A stretch of 64,000 bases of DNA from Mesorhizobium sp. DCY119 (GCF_003590645.1 NZ_CP031834.1:992001-1056000); one strand, 5' to 3'; numbered from the stretch's first letter, positions 15,872 through 25,315 are shown. Notes: generated by a model from the sequence alone, not told the origin. Program-made: numbers and translations.

Positions 15872-18076
15872 CTACGCCGACAGGTTCTTGATCAGCGGCA
15901 GCTTGCGGATGGTCTTGCCGGTGGCTGCGCGCAGCGCATTGCCGACGGCCGGGCCGATCGGCGGTACGCCGGGTTCGCCGACGCCGGTCGGCGGCTCAGT
16001 CGAGGGCACGATGTGCACCTCGATGCGCGGCATCTGGTCGATGCGCAGCGGCGTGTAGGTGTCGTAGTTCTCCTGGTCGACCACGCCACCCGTCAGCGTC
16101 AGCTCTTCCTGCAGGATCGCACCGAGCCCGAAGCCGATGCCGCCTTCCATCTGGGCGCGGATCTGGTCCGGGTTGATCGCGGTGCCGCAATCGACCGCGC
16201 AGACGACGCGGTCGACGGTGAAGTCGCTGCCGCCCTTGTAGGTGATCTCGACCACCTCGGCGACGAAGGTCGAGAAGCTTTCATGCAGCGCCACGCCACG
16301 GAAGCGGCCTTCCGGCAGTGGCTTGTCCCACTCGGCCTTCTCTGCCGCCAGCTTCAGCACGGCGGCATGGCGCGGATGATCGCCCAGCATCGACAGGCGG
16401 AACTCGACCGGGTCGCGGTTGGCGGCGGCGGCGAGTTCGTCGATGAAGGTTTCCATGACATAGGCCGTGTGGGTCGAGCCGACCGAACGCCACCACAGGA
16501 CGGGGATGTTCACGTCCGTCGTCGTCAGCTCGACCTTCATGTTCGGGATCGCGTAGGGCAGGTTCGATGCGCCCTCGACCGAGGTGGCGTCGACGCCGTC
16601 CTTGATCATCGCGGCCATGGGCGAGCCACCCAGGATCGACTGGCCGACGATGTGGTCCTGCAGGGCGACGATCTTGCCGTCCTTGTCGAGCCCGGCCTTG
16701 ATCGCATGGACATAGGCCGGACGATAGCGCCCGCCACGCATGTCGTTTTCGCGCGTCCACTGCACCTTCACCGGCTTGCCGGGGCCGAGCGCCTTTGCGG
16801 TTGCCACAGCCTCGACCACCAGGTCGGCGTCCGATACCGCGCGGCGGCCGAAGCTGCCACCGGTCTTCATCACATGCAGCTTCACCTTGTCGGGCGTCGT
16901 GCCGCCGACCTGCGCTGCGGCAGCCTGATAGATGTCGGGCATCTGGTGGCCGCCCCAGACATCGATGGTGCCGTCCTCGTTGACGCGGGCGACTGCGTTG
17001 AGCGGCTCGATCGAGGCATGGACGAGATAGGGGAACTCGTAATGCCCCTCGATCACCTTGGCTGCACTTGCCAATGCGCCTGCCGCGTCGCCGTCATTGC
17101 GGGCGGTGGCTTTTCCCGGGCCGTCGGCTGTCTTGTTGTACTCGGCCATGATCTCTGCGGTGCCGCGGTTCTCGGCCTTGGCCTCGTTCCACTTCACCTC
17201 GACCAGATCGCGGCCCTTCATCGCCGTCCACATATTGGTGCCGACCACGGCGATGCCGCGCGGCGTCTGCACCACATCAACAACGCCGTCGAGCGCCTTG
17301 GCCTTGGCGGCGTCGAAGCTCTCGACCTCGGCGCCGAATTTCGGCGGATGGATCATCACGGCCGTCACCAGCCCGTCCATCTTCAGGTCGATCGTGTAGG
17401 TCTGCGTGCCGTTGGTCTTGCCGTGCGAGTCGTAGCGCTTGAGGCTGTCGGAGCCGATCTGGGTCCATTTTTCACGCGGCTTCAGTTCGACGTTGTCCGG
17501 GACGGGCAAGGCGCTTGCTGCCTGCGCCAGTTCGCCGAAGGTGGCGCGCTTGTCGGTGCCATGCGAGACGACACCGCCGGCAACCGTGATTTCACCTGCC
17601 GGCACGCTCCAGTTCTTGGCGGCGGCAGCCACCAGCATGGTCCGCGCCGCAGCACCCGCCTTGCGGTAGCGCTCCCATGACGAGGTCATGGAGGTGGAGC
17701 CGCCGGTGCCCTGCATGAACCCGCCCCAGGCGAGGTTGCCGTAGAGCGCGGTATTGCCGGCGCCGCCGATGACATCGACCTGCGCCCAGTCACCGTCAAG
17801 CTCTTCCATCACCAGCGTGGCGATGCCGAAATAGGAGCCTTGCCCCATCTCGAACTGCGAGGAGTGGATGATGATCTTGTTGTCGGGCGTGACCTCGACA
17901 TAGGCCTGGAACGGGTTGGCCGCTGCTGCGGCAGGAGCCGATTGCGCGAGTGCAGGATCGGCAGCGATCAGCCGGTAGCCGACGGCGAGACCGGCGGCTG
18001 CCGCAGTGCCGATGAGGAACTGACGGCGTGTCGGCTGCACGGCTTCTTTCTTCATACGAAATTGCAACATGGTCAT
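15872..18076 (-). CDS. Xanthine dehydrogenase-family molybdopterin subunit (IorB-like), exported
   Basis: A 734-residue molybdenum-cofactor subunit of the xanthine oxidase family, closest in style to isoquinoline 1-oxidoreductase beta subunit. The twin-arginine signal ([18 protein letters not shown]) predicts Tat export of the folded, cofactor-loaded enzyme. Characteristic segments are [33 protein letters not shown] and [22 protein letters not shown]. It hydroxylates aldehydes or N-heterocycles. The ATG overlaps the stop codon of the 2Fe-2S subunit (ATGA), so the two are translationally coupled. Electron acceptor and maturation genes are not in the window. Confidence 0.88.
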   Translation of the reverse strand: MTMLQFRMKKEAVQPTRRQFLIGTAAAAGLAVGYRLIAADPALAQSAPAAAAANPFQAYVEVTPDNKIIIHSSQFEMGQGSYFGIATLVMEELDGDWAQVDVIGGAGNTALYGNLAWGGFMQGTGGSTSMTSSWERYRKAGAAARTMLVAAAAKNWSVPAGEITVAGGVVSHGTDKRATFGELAQAASALPVPDNVELKPREKWTQIGSDSLKRYDSHGKTNGTQTYTIDLKMDGLVTAVMIHPPKFGAEVESFDAAKAKALDGVVDVVQTPRGIAVVGTNMWTAMKGRDLVEVKWNEAKAENRGTAEIMAEYNKTADGPGKATARNDGDAAGALASAAKVIEGHYEFPYLVHASIEPLNAVARVNEDGTIDVWGGHQMPDIYQAAAAQVGGTTPDKVKLHVMKTGGSFGRRAVSDADLVVEAVATAKALGPGKPVKVQWTRENDMRGGRYRPAYVHAIKAGLDKDGKIVALQDHIVGQSILGGSPMAAMIKDGVDATSVEGASNLPYAIPNMKVELTTTDVNIPVLWWRSVGSTHTAYVMETFIDELAAAANRDPVEFRLSMLGDHPRHAAVLKLAAEKAEWDKPLPEGRFRGVALHESFSTFVAEVVEITYKGGSDFTVDRVVCAVDCGTAINPDQIRAQMEGGIGFGLGAILQEELTLTGGVVDQENYDTYTPLRIDQMPRIEVHIVPSTEPPTGVGEPGVPPIGPAVGNALRAATGKTIRKLPLIKNLSA

Positions 18077-18531
18077 GCCTCCAGCCGGTGCGCGGCTTCG
18101 TGGATCGCGGCGCGGATGCGGTGATAGGTGGCGCAACGGCAGAGATTGCCGCTCATCGCCGAATCGATGTCGTCGTCGGTGGGTTTCGGCGTCTCGGCCA
18201 GAAGGGCGGTTGCCGACATGATCTGGCCGGACTGGCAGTAGCCGCATTGGGGCACGTCCATCTCGGCCCACACGGCCTGCACCGTCTCGCCGACCTTGCC
18301 GGAAACGCCTTCGATCGTGGTGATCGAGGCGCCTTCGATGTCGCTGACGCTGGTCTGGCACGAGCGCGTCGCCGTACCGTCGATATGGACCGTGCAGGCG
18401 CCGCATTGGGCCATGCCGCAGCCGAATTTTGTTCCCGTCAGCCCGATGACGTCGCGGATCGCCCAGAGCAGAGGCATGTCCGGATCGACGTCGAGCGTTT
18501 TGGCCTCGCCATTGAGTGTGAAAGCGACCAT
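18073..18531 (-). CDS. 2Fe-2S subunit of aldehyde/heterocycle dehydrogenase (IorA-like)
   Basis: A 152-residue subunit carrying two [2Fe-2S] clusters. The plant-ferredoxin-type set is [23 protein letters not shown], and the C-terminal set is [12 protein letters not shown] plus [11 protein letters not shown]. It passes electrons from the molybdenum centre in the partner subunit. It has no signal of its own, so it is presumably co-exported with the Tat-targeted partner. ATG 18531 follows AAGGAG at eight bases; the longer frame is not supported. It is the first gene of the pair. Confidence 0.92.
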   Translation of the reverse strand: MVAFTLNGEAKTLDVDPDMPLLWAIRDVIGLTGTKFGCGMAQCGACTVHIDGTATRSCQTSVSDIEGASITTIEGVSGKVGETVQAVWAEMDVPQCGYCQSGQIMSATALLAETPKPTDDDIDSAMSGNLCRCATYHRIRAAIHEAAHRLEA

Positions 18532-18734
18532 GGCTTGCTCTCCTTGTGTTCTGAGCTGGCTAGCGCGTCGCACCTACGCCGGCAGAAAACCGGGCGTTAT
18601 TCGAATTAGGCGCAACGCTCACATTATGACTGTGCCGGCATGGCAACAAGCGCCGAGCGCCCCAATCGCGAGATCGTGAAGCGAGGCGTCAAGGGACACG
18701 AAAAATGTGATCAGTGTTGGCCGGAGCCGGTGCG

Positions 18735-19334
18735 CTATTGCCCGTTCACCAGGCGCAGGATGAGCTGGTGGACATTGCCGCCATCGCTCATTTCGACGCG
18801 GTCGAAATCGCGGCTGTGCTGACGCTGCGCCTGTGAAGCCGCCGCCAGCAGCTTCGTCAGCTCGACCCTGATCTTCTTGCAGCCGGGGTCGTCGGGTGCG
18901 GAAAAACCGACGCTGAAGCCGACGATCTCCGTCACCATGTCCTTGATGCGCTGGCCATGCACCAGCTCGTGCCTGCGCAGGCCCTCGGCGAAGGCGTCCC
19001 AATGCTCCTTCATGGGGCTTACGAGCTTTGCGGCCGGTTTGGGCAAGGTGTAGGTGATCACGAGATTGGGCTGCGCCGAGGCGAGCATGCAGCTGCCGTC
19101 GCTTTGCGGGCGGTAATCCCGACGCCAGGTCAGCTTGAAATTGGTGAGGGCAATGGTGCGTCCGACGCTGACCTTCGGGCCGTTCTGGCCGATGGATTCA
19201 TAGAGCTCGGGCCCGGTCTTGCCCGTGACGGCGTAGGTCTGCACCTTTTCCACCGCCCGCCACTCCGCGTGGGCAACCACCGGCGCCGACAGGACGCAGG
19301 CCACCGACAGCCAGAACCGGACACTTGTCTTCAC
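18735..19334 (-). CDS. DUF922 secreted zinc-dependent protease-like protein
   Basis: A 199-residue exported protein with signal peptide (VRFWLSVACVLSAPVVAHA). The zinc-binding helix is HELVHGQRI, and the N-terminal strand region has KVQTYAVTGKTGPELYESI, both typical of DUF922. Family members are predicted zinc proteases, and activity is untested for most. It stands alone, 203 bp from the IorA gene. Confidence 0.85.
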   Translation of the reverse strand: MKTSVRFWLSVACVLSAPVVAHAEWRAVEKVQTYAVTGKTGPELYESIGQNGPKVSVGRTIALTNFKLTWRRDYRPQSDGSCMLASAQPNLVITYTLPKPAAKLVSPMKEHWDAFAEGLRRHELVHGQRIKDMVTEIVGFSVGFSAPDDPGCKKIRVELTKLLAAASQAQRQHSRDFDRVEMSDGGNVHQLILRLVNGQ

Positions 19335-19453
19335 GCGAATCCCCGCAGCCGAACTTCGTTGGCGTCAGGCCTAACATATTGGGAATTGCGGGCAACAGCC
19401 TCATTCCGGCCGGCAAGGTCGCGATGACAGCTTCGGCCGGCTGAGACGGAAGA

Positions 19454-19714
19454 CTATCTGAGATCGGCGGACGTCAATATATGCCGGTTCTTGCGATCGC
19501 GGGCATAGGCCTTCTGTGCGGCCTCATAAACGGAGGTGCGGGCCTCGTCGAAAGCCGCAAGAAGCTCTCTTTCGGTCGCCGCTGCCGTTGGCGGGAAAAA
19601 TGCGCCTGCTTCCATGAAAAAGGAAATCTCGGCCATGCCGTCATAGCCGCTGAAGCGGATGCGCCGGGCGGCGTCGTCATAGCTCCGGCTGCGGTTGGGG
19701 AATTGCAATGCCAT
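19454..19714 (-). CDS. DUF1488-family protein
   Basis: An 86-residue DUF1488 protein (MALQFPNRSRSYDDAARRIRFSGYDGMAEISFFMEAGAF, then RELLAAFDEARTSVYEAAQKAYARDRKN). The function of the family is unknown. It is the last of a run of small minus-strand genes from 20369 down to 19454. Confidence 0.75.
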   Translation of the reverse strand: MALQFPNRSRSYDDAARRIRFSGYDGMAEISFFMEAGAFFPPTAAATERELLAAFDEARTSVYEAAQKAYARDRKNRHILTSADLR

Positions 19715-19725
19715 GGCAATGAACC

Positions 19726-19932
19726 CTAAAGTAATCGGCTGTTTTCAACGAGCTGACGCATGCGCCGCAGCGTGCCGTCGCTGTCGGCTCTCTTGCGTCT
19801 GGCTGCCGCGTCCTTTTCGTAACGCTTCCACTGCTCGGCCGACATTCGCTGTCCCGCCTCCGGCAGTTTCGTCAGAAACCTCGTCTTCATGACGGGCATC
19901 TTCACGACAGGTATCGCGTTCACATCAGGCAT
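19726..19932 (-). CDS. Small basic protein, 68 aa
   Basis: The proposed start at 19932 gives MPDVNAIPVVKMPVMKTRFLTKLPEAGQRMSAEQWKRYEKDAAARRKRADSDG.... It is basic and helix-prone. No family is recognised. It lies 11 bp upstream of the DUF1488 gene and is probably co-transcribed with it. The longer frame to 19992 overlaps the upstream small gene and has no better ribosome binding site. Confidence 0.55.
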   Translation of the reverse strand: MPDVNAIPVVKMPVMKTRFLTKLPEAGQRMSAEQWKRYEKDAAARRKRADSDGTLRRMRQLVENSRLL

Positions 19933-19988
19933 CGTTGTCTTTCTTTCGTTAAGGCGAAGCAGTCGAAGGGATCGGACTTTCGCGAGGC

Positions 19989-20126
19989 TCACATCTTGTG
20001 CGGCTTGCGCATGAGATCGCTGGTGGCAGCCTTGACCTGTGAGCCGGGTGCCGTTTCCACCTTCGCCGTCACTTTTTCCTTCTTGGGCTTCCTGGCTTCG
20101 CGATTACTGCGTTGTTGTTTCGCCAT
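19989..20126 (-). CDS. Very small basic protein, 45 aa
   Basis: ATG 20126 has AAAGGAG eight bases upstream. The product MAKQQRSNREARKPKKEKVTAKVETAPGSQVKAATSDLMRKPHKM is almost entirely charged or small residues, disordered and nucleic-acid-binding in character. Similar short KKEK-rich proteins are common in rhizobia without known function. Confidence 0.65.
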   Translation of the reverse strand: MAKQQRSNREARKPKKEKVTAKVETAPGSQVKAATSDLMRKPHKM

Positions 20127-20141
20127 GGCGAAAATCTCCTT

Positions 20142-20369
20142 TCATTGCACGGGCTCCTGCGAAACCGGAGCGGCTTCGCATGCCTCGATGCTGTCTTCCG
20201 TCGTCACGCGCTCATAACGCTCTTCGTCGTTGCGAATGCGGTATTGAGGCGAATTGTTTCTCTCCGGCAGGGTGCCGGTGATGCGGTAGACTTCCTCGGT
20301 CGTCGGTGACAGGCCAAACCTGCCCTTGAGGCGGACCAACTGGTCGACGGCGAAACGATGGTCAGACAT
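20142..20369 (-). CDS. Small conserved-type protein, 75 aa
   Basis: The product begins MSDHRFAVDQLVRLKGRFGLSPTTEEVYRITGTLPERNNSPQYRIRNDEERYERVTTEDSI. The VGD/FAVDQLVRLKG...YRITGTLP...QYRIR...ERVTTE pattern suggests a small beta-barrel (SH3-like) with conserved strands. No named family is assigned. It is the first gene of the small-protein run that ends with DUF1488. Confidence 0.7.
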   Translation of the reverse strand: MSDHRFAVDQLVRLKGRFGLSPTTEEVYRITGTLPERNNSPQYRIRNDEERYERVTTEDSIEACEAAPVSQEPVQ

Positions 20370-21305
20370 GTCCGTGCCCGTTCTTTGTCAGCCGCATGCC
20401 AAGCGCATGCGGGGTAGCGAGCAGGTTTGTTCCTTGTCCTGGCGCAATGCAGCGTCGAATTCGCCGGGATCGATCGAAAGCCAAGCGGCCGGCCGAGGAT
20501 ATCGCCGGCTGACCCCGCAGCGCGAAAGGCGCCGAGAAGTGCACGATTGAATGCCTGGTGCGTGTCGAGGCCATTGGTCTGCCCTCGCAAAGAAAAACCC
20601 GCGCGGCGATCGTTATCGCCGGCTTACATCTATCGGAAATCTGGAAGAGATTGGCGCGCCGAAGATCTTTGCGCCCGCAAAAGCCGAACCTGGCCCAAAA
20701 AAACGATATAATTTTCTTAGTTGTCAATTGAGGTTTAATTGCGGCTTTACATGTTTGAATTTGATTTCGACTTTTTTGGATTTAAAAATATTTGTGAGTT
20801 TTCCATCAATATTTGACGGGAATATCACAAAACGAGCTTTTCGTCGGGTGGAAAAGTTTCCTGCGTTTCGGGGTGTTTTCGTTGATTTTTAGCCGACTGC
20901 GCCGGCCATCACTTTGAAAATGTTCCGGTTTCTTTGGGGCGTTTTGCCGGCTGGAAGAATCTTTTTCCCCACCCCAAACGACGCCCGCATAATCTTCGCG
21001 TCGCCCTCACGGGAACACGGGTCATGAACCGGATGAGCGTGGAGGGGACGGCGTCCGGGCTGGTGGCACTGCGGTGGTGCTGCTGGGTGATGAACCCCTA
21101 AGCCCGGGTCTTGAGCTACGGCTGGCCACGCGAATGTGGAGGCGACTGAGCGGGACAAGAGCGTCGGCGGGCGCATGGCAAGCGTCACATAAAACTAAAA
21201 AGACAGGCGCAAGCCATGCGTCCGCTTTCCCACTTCATCCCGGCCTCGTTCGAGGCGCGGGCGTGTTCAACCATGTCTGGAGTTTCCCAACGGAGGATTT
21301 TTCGC
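20370..21305. other. Long non-coding interval with an AT-rich core
   Basis: About 935 bp without a gene I can support. Bases 20695-20880 are strongly AT-rich for this genome, with several A/T runs (AAAAAAACGATATAATTTTC, TTTAAAAATATTTGTG). The rest is ordinary GC-rich sequence with no ribosome binding site linked to a plausible frame. It could hold a promoter region, a degraded insertion or a small RNA. No hairpin-plus-T-run is convincing. Confidence 0.5.
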
Positions 21306-21620
21306 ATGACCGAATTTCCCAACATGCATCGCCGCGCCGCGCGCAAGAGGGCCGAGACTCGTCCAGCCGTCATGATCGATGGCAAGCCAGCGCCGAAACC
21401 GCTGTCCGATGGGCTGGTGCTTGCCTGGAGCATTGCTGCTTCGCTGGAGGGTGCGCATTTCCGCTGCCAGCGGCGTGAGTGCCGCATCGCCGGGCGCTGC
21501 TGCTCGGCTTCAGGGGTGAGCAAGGGTGCGCTGTGCGATGTGCCTTTGCCGGCCAGCGCCGACAATCTGGTGATCGGTATGATCCTCTTCGCGCACAGGC
21601 TGGCGAGCGGGAAGCGGTGA
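21306..21620 (+). CDS. Cysteine-rich small protein, 104 aa
   Basis: ATG 21306 follows GGAGGATTTTTCGC. The product starts MTEFPNMHRRAARKRAETRP and has a cluster EGAHFRCQRRECRIAGRCC with five cysteines nearby in total, which could bind a metal. No family is recognised. A repeat of family B follows directly. Confidence 0.6.
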   Translation: MTEFPNMHRRAARKRAETRPAVMIDGKPAPKPLSDGLVLAWSIAASLEGAHFRCQRRECRIAGRCCSASGVSKGALCDVPLPASADNLVIGMILFAHRLASGKR

Positions 21621-21621
21621 G

Positions 21622-21845
21622 GAGCGCCGGCGTCTTCTCCCCCCTCGAGGGGGAGATGGCGCAAAGCGCCAGAGGGGGTCGTTCATGCAGCACTCGGCGC
21701 AAAGGAAGGTCGAGCACTGCCGCAGCGACCCCACCCGGCCCTACGCTTACGCTTCGGGCGTTCGTCGCTTCAATCGACAAATCGTTGTCGATTGATCGCC
21801 TTTGGCGACCGCTTCTCACCTCCTCAAGGGGGAGGGGACGCAGCG
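21622..21845. repeat. Palindromic repeat family B, copy 1
   Basis: It begins GAGCGCCGGCGTCTTCTCCC and ends CTCAAGGGGGAGGGG. The core carries TGGCGCAAAGCGCCA and GGGGTCGTTCATG. The reverse complement of 40676-40834 contains the same blocks in the same order, so the two are copies of one element. It lies between two convergent genes. Confidence 0.8.
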
Positions 21846-22856
21846 CTACCCCACATCCAGCACGATCTTGCCGATATGCTCGCCTTCCTCCATGCGCTCG
21901 TGAGCGCGCCAGGCGTCGGTCAGGGGGAATATCATGTCCATCACCGGGGCAACGCGGCGGCTGGCGAGAAGCGGCCAGACCTGCGCTTCCAGCCCGGCGG
22001 CGATCTGCGCCTTCACCTCGATCGGACGGGGCCGCATGGTCGAGCCGGTATGGGTAAGCCGCTTGACCATCAGCTTGGAGAAGTCGGTGCTTGCCACCGC
22101 ACCACCCTGCGTGGCGATCTGGACGATACGGCCTTCGATCGCCGCTGCACTGTAATTGCGGGCGACGTAATCGCCGCCGACCATGTCGAGGATGACGTTT
22201 GCGCCGCGCCCTTCGGTAGCTTCCTTGACCGCCTCAACGAAATCCTCCTCGCGGTAGTTCACCGCGCGGTCGGCGCCGAGCTTCAGGCAGGCTTCGCATT
22301 TCTCGGCACTGCCGGCGGTGGTGATGACATAGGCGCCGAAGGCCGAGGCAAGCTGGATCGCCGTCGTGCCGATGCCCGAGGAGCCGCCATGCACCAGCAG
22401 CGTCTCGCCGGCCTTCAGCCCGCCGCGCTCGAACACATTGTGCCAGACCGTGAAGAAGGTTTCGGGCAGGGCGGCTGCTTCCGAGAAGGTGAAGCCGGCC
22501 GGCACCGGCAGTGTGTTGGTTTCGTGAACCTTGGCGTATTCGGCATAGCCGCCGCCGGGCGTCAGCGCGCAGACCCTGTCGCCGACGCGCCAGCGCGTCA
22601 CGCCCTCGCCAAGGGCTGCCACTTCGCCCGCCACTTCGAGGCCGGGAAGGTCGGAGGCGCCGGGCGGCGGTGGATAGGCGCCCTTGCGCTGCTGCACGTC
22701 GGGCCGGTTGACGCCGGCGGCCTTGACGCGGATCAGGATCTCGCCGGCTTCCGGCTTGGGCACGTCGCGCCTTTCGGCCTTCAGCACCAGCGGGCCGCCG
22801 GGCGTCGAAATCGCCACTGCCGTCATCTTGTCCGGAATTGCCGCCTTGCTTGCCAT
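21846..22856 (-). CDS. NAD(P)H-quinone oxidoreductase (PIG3-like, MDR superfamily)
   Basis: A 336-residue medium-chain dehydrogenase/reductase without catalytic zinc ligands, of the quinone oxidoreductase/PIG3 group. Visible motifs are IRVKAAGVNRPDVQQRKGAYPPPPG near the N-terminus, the Rossmann loop VHGGSSGIGTTAIQLA, and the closing strand GKIVLDVG. It reduces quinones or enones with NADPH. ATG 22856 follows GGGAGATAAAA. It is divergent from the DUF1192 gene. Confidence 0.88.
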   Translation of the reverse strand: MASKAAIPDKMTAVAISTPGGPLVLKAERRDVPKPEAGEILIRVKAAGVNRPDVQQRKGAYPPPPGASDLPGLEVAGEVAALGEGVTRWRVGDRVCALTPGGGYAEYAKVHETNTLPVPAGFTFSEAAALPETFFTVWHNVFERGGLKAGETLLVHGGSSGIGTTAIQLASAFGAYVITTAGSAEKCEACLKLGADRAVNYREEDFVEAVKEATEGRGANVILDMVGGDYVARNYSAAAIEGRIVQIATQGGAVASTDFSKLMVKRLTHTGSTMRPRPIEVKAQIAAGLEAQVWPLLASRRVAPVMDMIFPLTDAWRAHERMEEGEHIGKIVLDVG

Positions 22857-23055
22857 TTTTATCTCCCTTCCCACTGGTGTGGTGTCGGCCTACGTTCTTG
22901 CCCGTCCTTATGGAGCGTGTCGCCGCGACAGGCAAACAGCGATCGGGCAGCGAAAGGCTTCCAATTCGTCACGACTGCCCTAAGCTCTTGTTCCGACGTC
23001 CTATCCCGCCGGCAAAATCCGGGCTTTCGGGATCGGACAACAAGGAGACGAGACC

Positions 23056-23250
23056 ATGGCGATCTTCGAGGACGAGCCGAAAATACCCGCAAGCGCCCAT
23101 GTCATCGGGCAGGATCTTTCGCTGCTGTCGGTGTCGGAACTGTCAGAGCGAATCAGTCTGCTCCAGGCCGAGATCGTGCGGCTGGAGGCCGAACTGAAGA
23201 CGAAGGACGCCACCAAGAATGCAGCGGAGGCGCTGTTTCGGCTGAAATAG
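23056..23250 (+). CDS. DUF1192-family protein
   Basis: A 64-residue DUF1192 protein: MAIFEDEPKIPASAHVIGQDLSLLSVSELSERISLLQAEIVRLEAELKTKDATKNAAEALFRLK. The second half is a coiled coil of the heptad type. It has an AAGGAGACGAGACC ribosome binding site. The function of the family is unknown. It is alphaproteobacterial in distribution and 81 bp upstream of the MFS gene. Confidence 0.85.
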   Translation: MAIFEDEPKIPASAHVIGQDLSLLSVSELSERISLLQAEIVRLEAELKTKDATKNAAEALFRLK

Positions 23251-23331
23251 TCGAAAGATGTCGTAAGCGCGCCGTCGAAAAACCCGATTATCGGTATTTT
23301 CAGGCAGCGGAAACCAAAGCCGGGGAGACGC

Positions 23332-24579
23332 ATGTTCGCAGCCTACAGACCGATTCTCTCGCTCCTGCGCGGCACGGCCTTTCTGCTGGCGGCCTCGGGA
23401 CTTCACGGTCTGCTCCTGCCATTGCGCGGGCAGGAAGAAGGTTTTTCGACCGCTGCCCTCGGCCTGATGGGCACTGCCTGGGCTGGCGGTTTCGTCGCCG
23501 GCTGCTTCTTTGCGCCGCGGCTTGTGCGGCGGGCCGGGCATGTGCGGGCCTTCGGGGCGTTCGCCGCTTCGGGCGCGATCGTTGCGCTGCTCACCGGGCT
23601 GATGATCGACGAATATATCTGGATCCTGCTGCGCGCCTTCACCGGCTTCACCATGGCCGGCGCCTTCATGGTCATCGAAAGCTGGCTCAACGAAAAAGCC
23701 ACCAACGAGAATCGCGGCACCGTCTTCGGCCTCTATATGATGGTCACCTACGCCTCGATCATGGCCGGCCAGATGATCGTCGCCTTTGGCGACGTCAAAT
23801 CGGCCTCGCTGTTCATGGTCGCCGGCATCTTCTTCTGCCTGTCGCTGATCCCGACCGCGGTCTCGACCGCCTCGACGCCGCTGCCCTTGCAGGACGTGTC
23901 GCTCGACCTGAAGGGACTTTACGCCAATTCGCCGGTGTCCTGCGTCGGCTGTTTTCTCACCGGCGTCGCCAACGGCGCCTGGGGTACGCTGGGTGCCGTC
24001 TATGGCGCGCGCATCGGCATTTCCACGCCCGAGATCGCGCTGATGATGAGCCTTGTCGTGGTTGCCGGGGCGGCCATGCAGCTGCCGATGGGCCGCATCT
24101 CCGACAGAACCGACCGCCGTTTCGTGCTGGCAGCAGCCGCATTCATTTCTGCGATCGTCGGCGTGCTGACCTTCCTCACCGGCCCCCGCACGGGCGTGCT
24201 GGTCATCACCATGACGGCCGCCTATGGCGCGTTTGCCTACACGCTCTATTCGCTGGCGGTCGCGCATGCCAACGACCACGCCCGCCCGGAGGATTTCGTA
24301 AAAGTGTCGGGCGGGCTTCTGCTGCTTTACGGCTTCGGCACGATGATCGGCCCGATCATCGGTGCGGCGCTGATGGGCTATCTCAGCCCGGAAAGCCTGT
24401 TCCTGGCCACAGCGCTCGCGCATTTCTCGCTCGCCGGCTACACGCTGCTGCGCATCAGCCGCCGCGCGCCGGTGCCGGTGGAGGATCGCGAGGCCTTCAA
24501 GACGCTGCCGTCCGAGCGCGGCGTGACCCCGGAAGCCGGCCGGCTCGACCCGCGCACGCCGCCAGAACCGGCGGAATAA
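23332..24579 (+). CDS. MFS transporter (YcaD-like)
   Basis: A 415-residue 12-segment major facilitator permease of the YcaD type. The A-motif-like loop is GCFFAPRLVRRAGHVRAFG, and the second half has GRISDRTDRRFVL. The conserved ESWLNEKATNENRGTVFGLYM stretch is typical of YcaD-type permeases. The substrate is unknown. It follows DUF1192 and precedes the ArsR gene by 43 bp, which could regulate it. Confidence 0.88.
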   Translation: MFAAYRPILSLLRGTAFLLAASGLHGLLLPLRGQEEGFSTAALGLMGTAWAGGFVAGCFFAPRLVRRAGHVRAFGAFAASGAIVALLTGLMIDEYIWILLRAFTGFTMAGAFMVIESWLNEKATNENRGTVFGLYMMVTYASIMAGQMIVAFGDVKSASLFMVAGIFFCLSLIPTAVSTASTPLPLQDVSLDLKGLYANSPVSCVGCFLTGVANGAWGTLGAVYGARIGISTPEIALMMSLVVVAGAAMQLPMGRISDRTDRRFVLAAAAFISAIVGVLTFLTGPRTGVLVITMTAAYGAFAYTLYSLAVAHANDHARPEDFVKVSGGLLLLYGFGTMIGPIIGAALMGYLSPESLFLATALAHFSLAGYTLLRISRRAPVPVEDREAFKTLPSERGVTPEAGRLDPRTPPEPAE

Positions 24580-24622
24580 CAAGGCGGTTGAGATTGGCGG
24601 CAGATTGCCGCACAAATAGGGA

Positions 24623-24886
24623 ATGATCCTTTCCGATGCGTTCCTGGCCATTGCGGATCCCAACCGGCGCCACCTCCTGGAGGAGTTGCGGCGCGGTCCC
24701 AAGACGGTCGGCGAACTGGCGTCCGGATTGCCCGTCTCCCGCCCCGCCGTCTCCCAGCATCTGAAGGTCCTGCTCGACGCCGGCCTGGTCAACGCAACGG
24801 CCGAAGGCACCAGGCGGGTCTATGCCGTCAGCGCCGGCGGCTTCCTCCAGCTTAATGTCTGGCTCGATCAGTTCTGGGAAGCCTGA
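24623..24886 (+). CDS. ArsR-type winged-helix regulator
   Basis: An 87-residue single-domain ArsR/SmtB-type protein: AIADPNRRHLLEELRRGPKTVGELASGLPVSRPAVSQHLKVLLDAGLVNATAEGTRRVY. It has no cysteine metal motif, so the inducer is probably not a thiophilic metal. This compact type often accompanies an AHSA1 gene; here the preceding gene is the MFS transporter. The 249 bp after it (24887-25135) show only a loose GC inverted repeat and no gene. Confidence 0.85.
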   Translation: MILSDAFLAIADPNRRHLLEELRRGPKTVGELASGLPVSRPAVSQHLKVLLDAGLVNATAEGTRRVYAVSAGGFLQLNVWLDQFWEA

Positions 24887-25135
24887 CCGGCAACGCCGTC
24901 GCGTCGGCCTGTGAATAACAGGTTGTGAATAGCGGGGAAATCTCAGCCTGAATCAGGATCGGACCGAATGCATGAAGCGGCTTTCGGAGGCTCCAAACAA
25001 ACAGAGCGGCCGTGCTTCCATCTGGTCGCAGGCCGCTCCGTATTTCTGACAGGGATAAAAAAACCTACTGACCCGGCGGCTAACCGCGCCGCCGGCGGAA
25101 GAACGCGCAAAGTGCGCGTCTATGCAAAACTGATT

Positions 25136-25315
25136 TTAGTGGGTGGTCGGGTTTGCCTTCAGTTTTTCAATCTCGTCCTTGAGTGCCAGCTTGCGCCGCT
25201 TCAGATTCACGATTTCGAGGTCGTCCACCGATGGATGGTTCAGCGCTGTGTCGATTTCGCGCTCGATGTCGCCGTGCTTCCGCTGCAACTCTTCAAGATG
25301 GTTGGCAAGAGACAT
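25136..25315 (-). CDS. DUF465 (YdcH-like) small protein, 59 aa
   Basis: The product MSLANHLEELQRKHGDIEREIDTALNHPSVDDLEIVNLKRRKLALKDEIEKLKANPTTH is a helical hairpin of the DUF465/YdcH type. The family function is unknown. It starts 237 bp from, and divergent to, a second DUF465 gene at 25552. The region between (25316-25551) is the shared upstream region. I see no clear operator in it. Confidence 0.85.
   Translation of the reverse strand: MSLANHLEELQRKHGDIEREIDTALNHPSVDDLEIVNLKRRKLALKDEIEKLKANPTTH

Noticed and set aside
15701-17680. 659-codon open frame on the plus strand
   Set aside because: It lies antisense to the IorB-like gene, which has clear motifs. Long antisense frames are expected at this G+C, and the translation is low-complexity.
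20551-20892. 113-codon open frame over the AT-rich core
   Set aside because: It has no ribosome binding site and abruptly changes composition midway, and the translation shows no domain-like pattern.
21792-24626. 944-codon open frame on the plus strand
   Set aside because: It runs antisense to the quinone oxidoreductase gene and in another frame across DUF1192 and the MFS gene. It has no recognisable domain.
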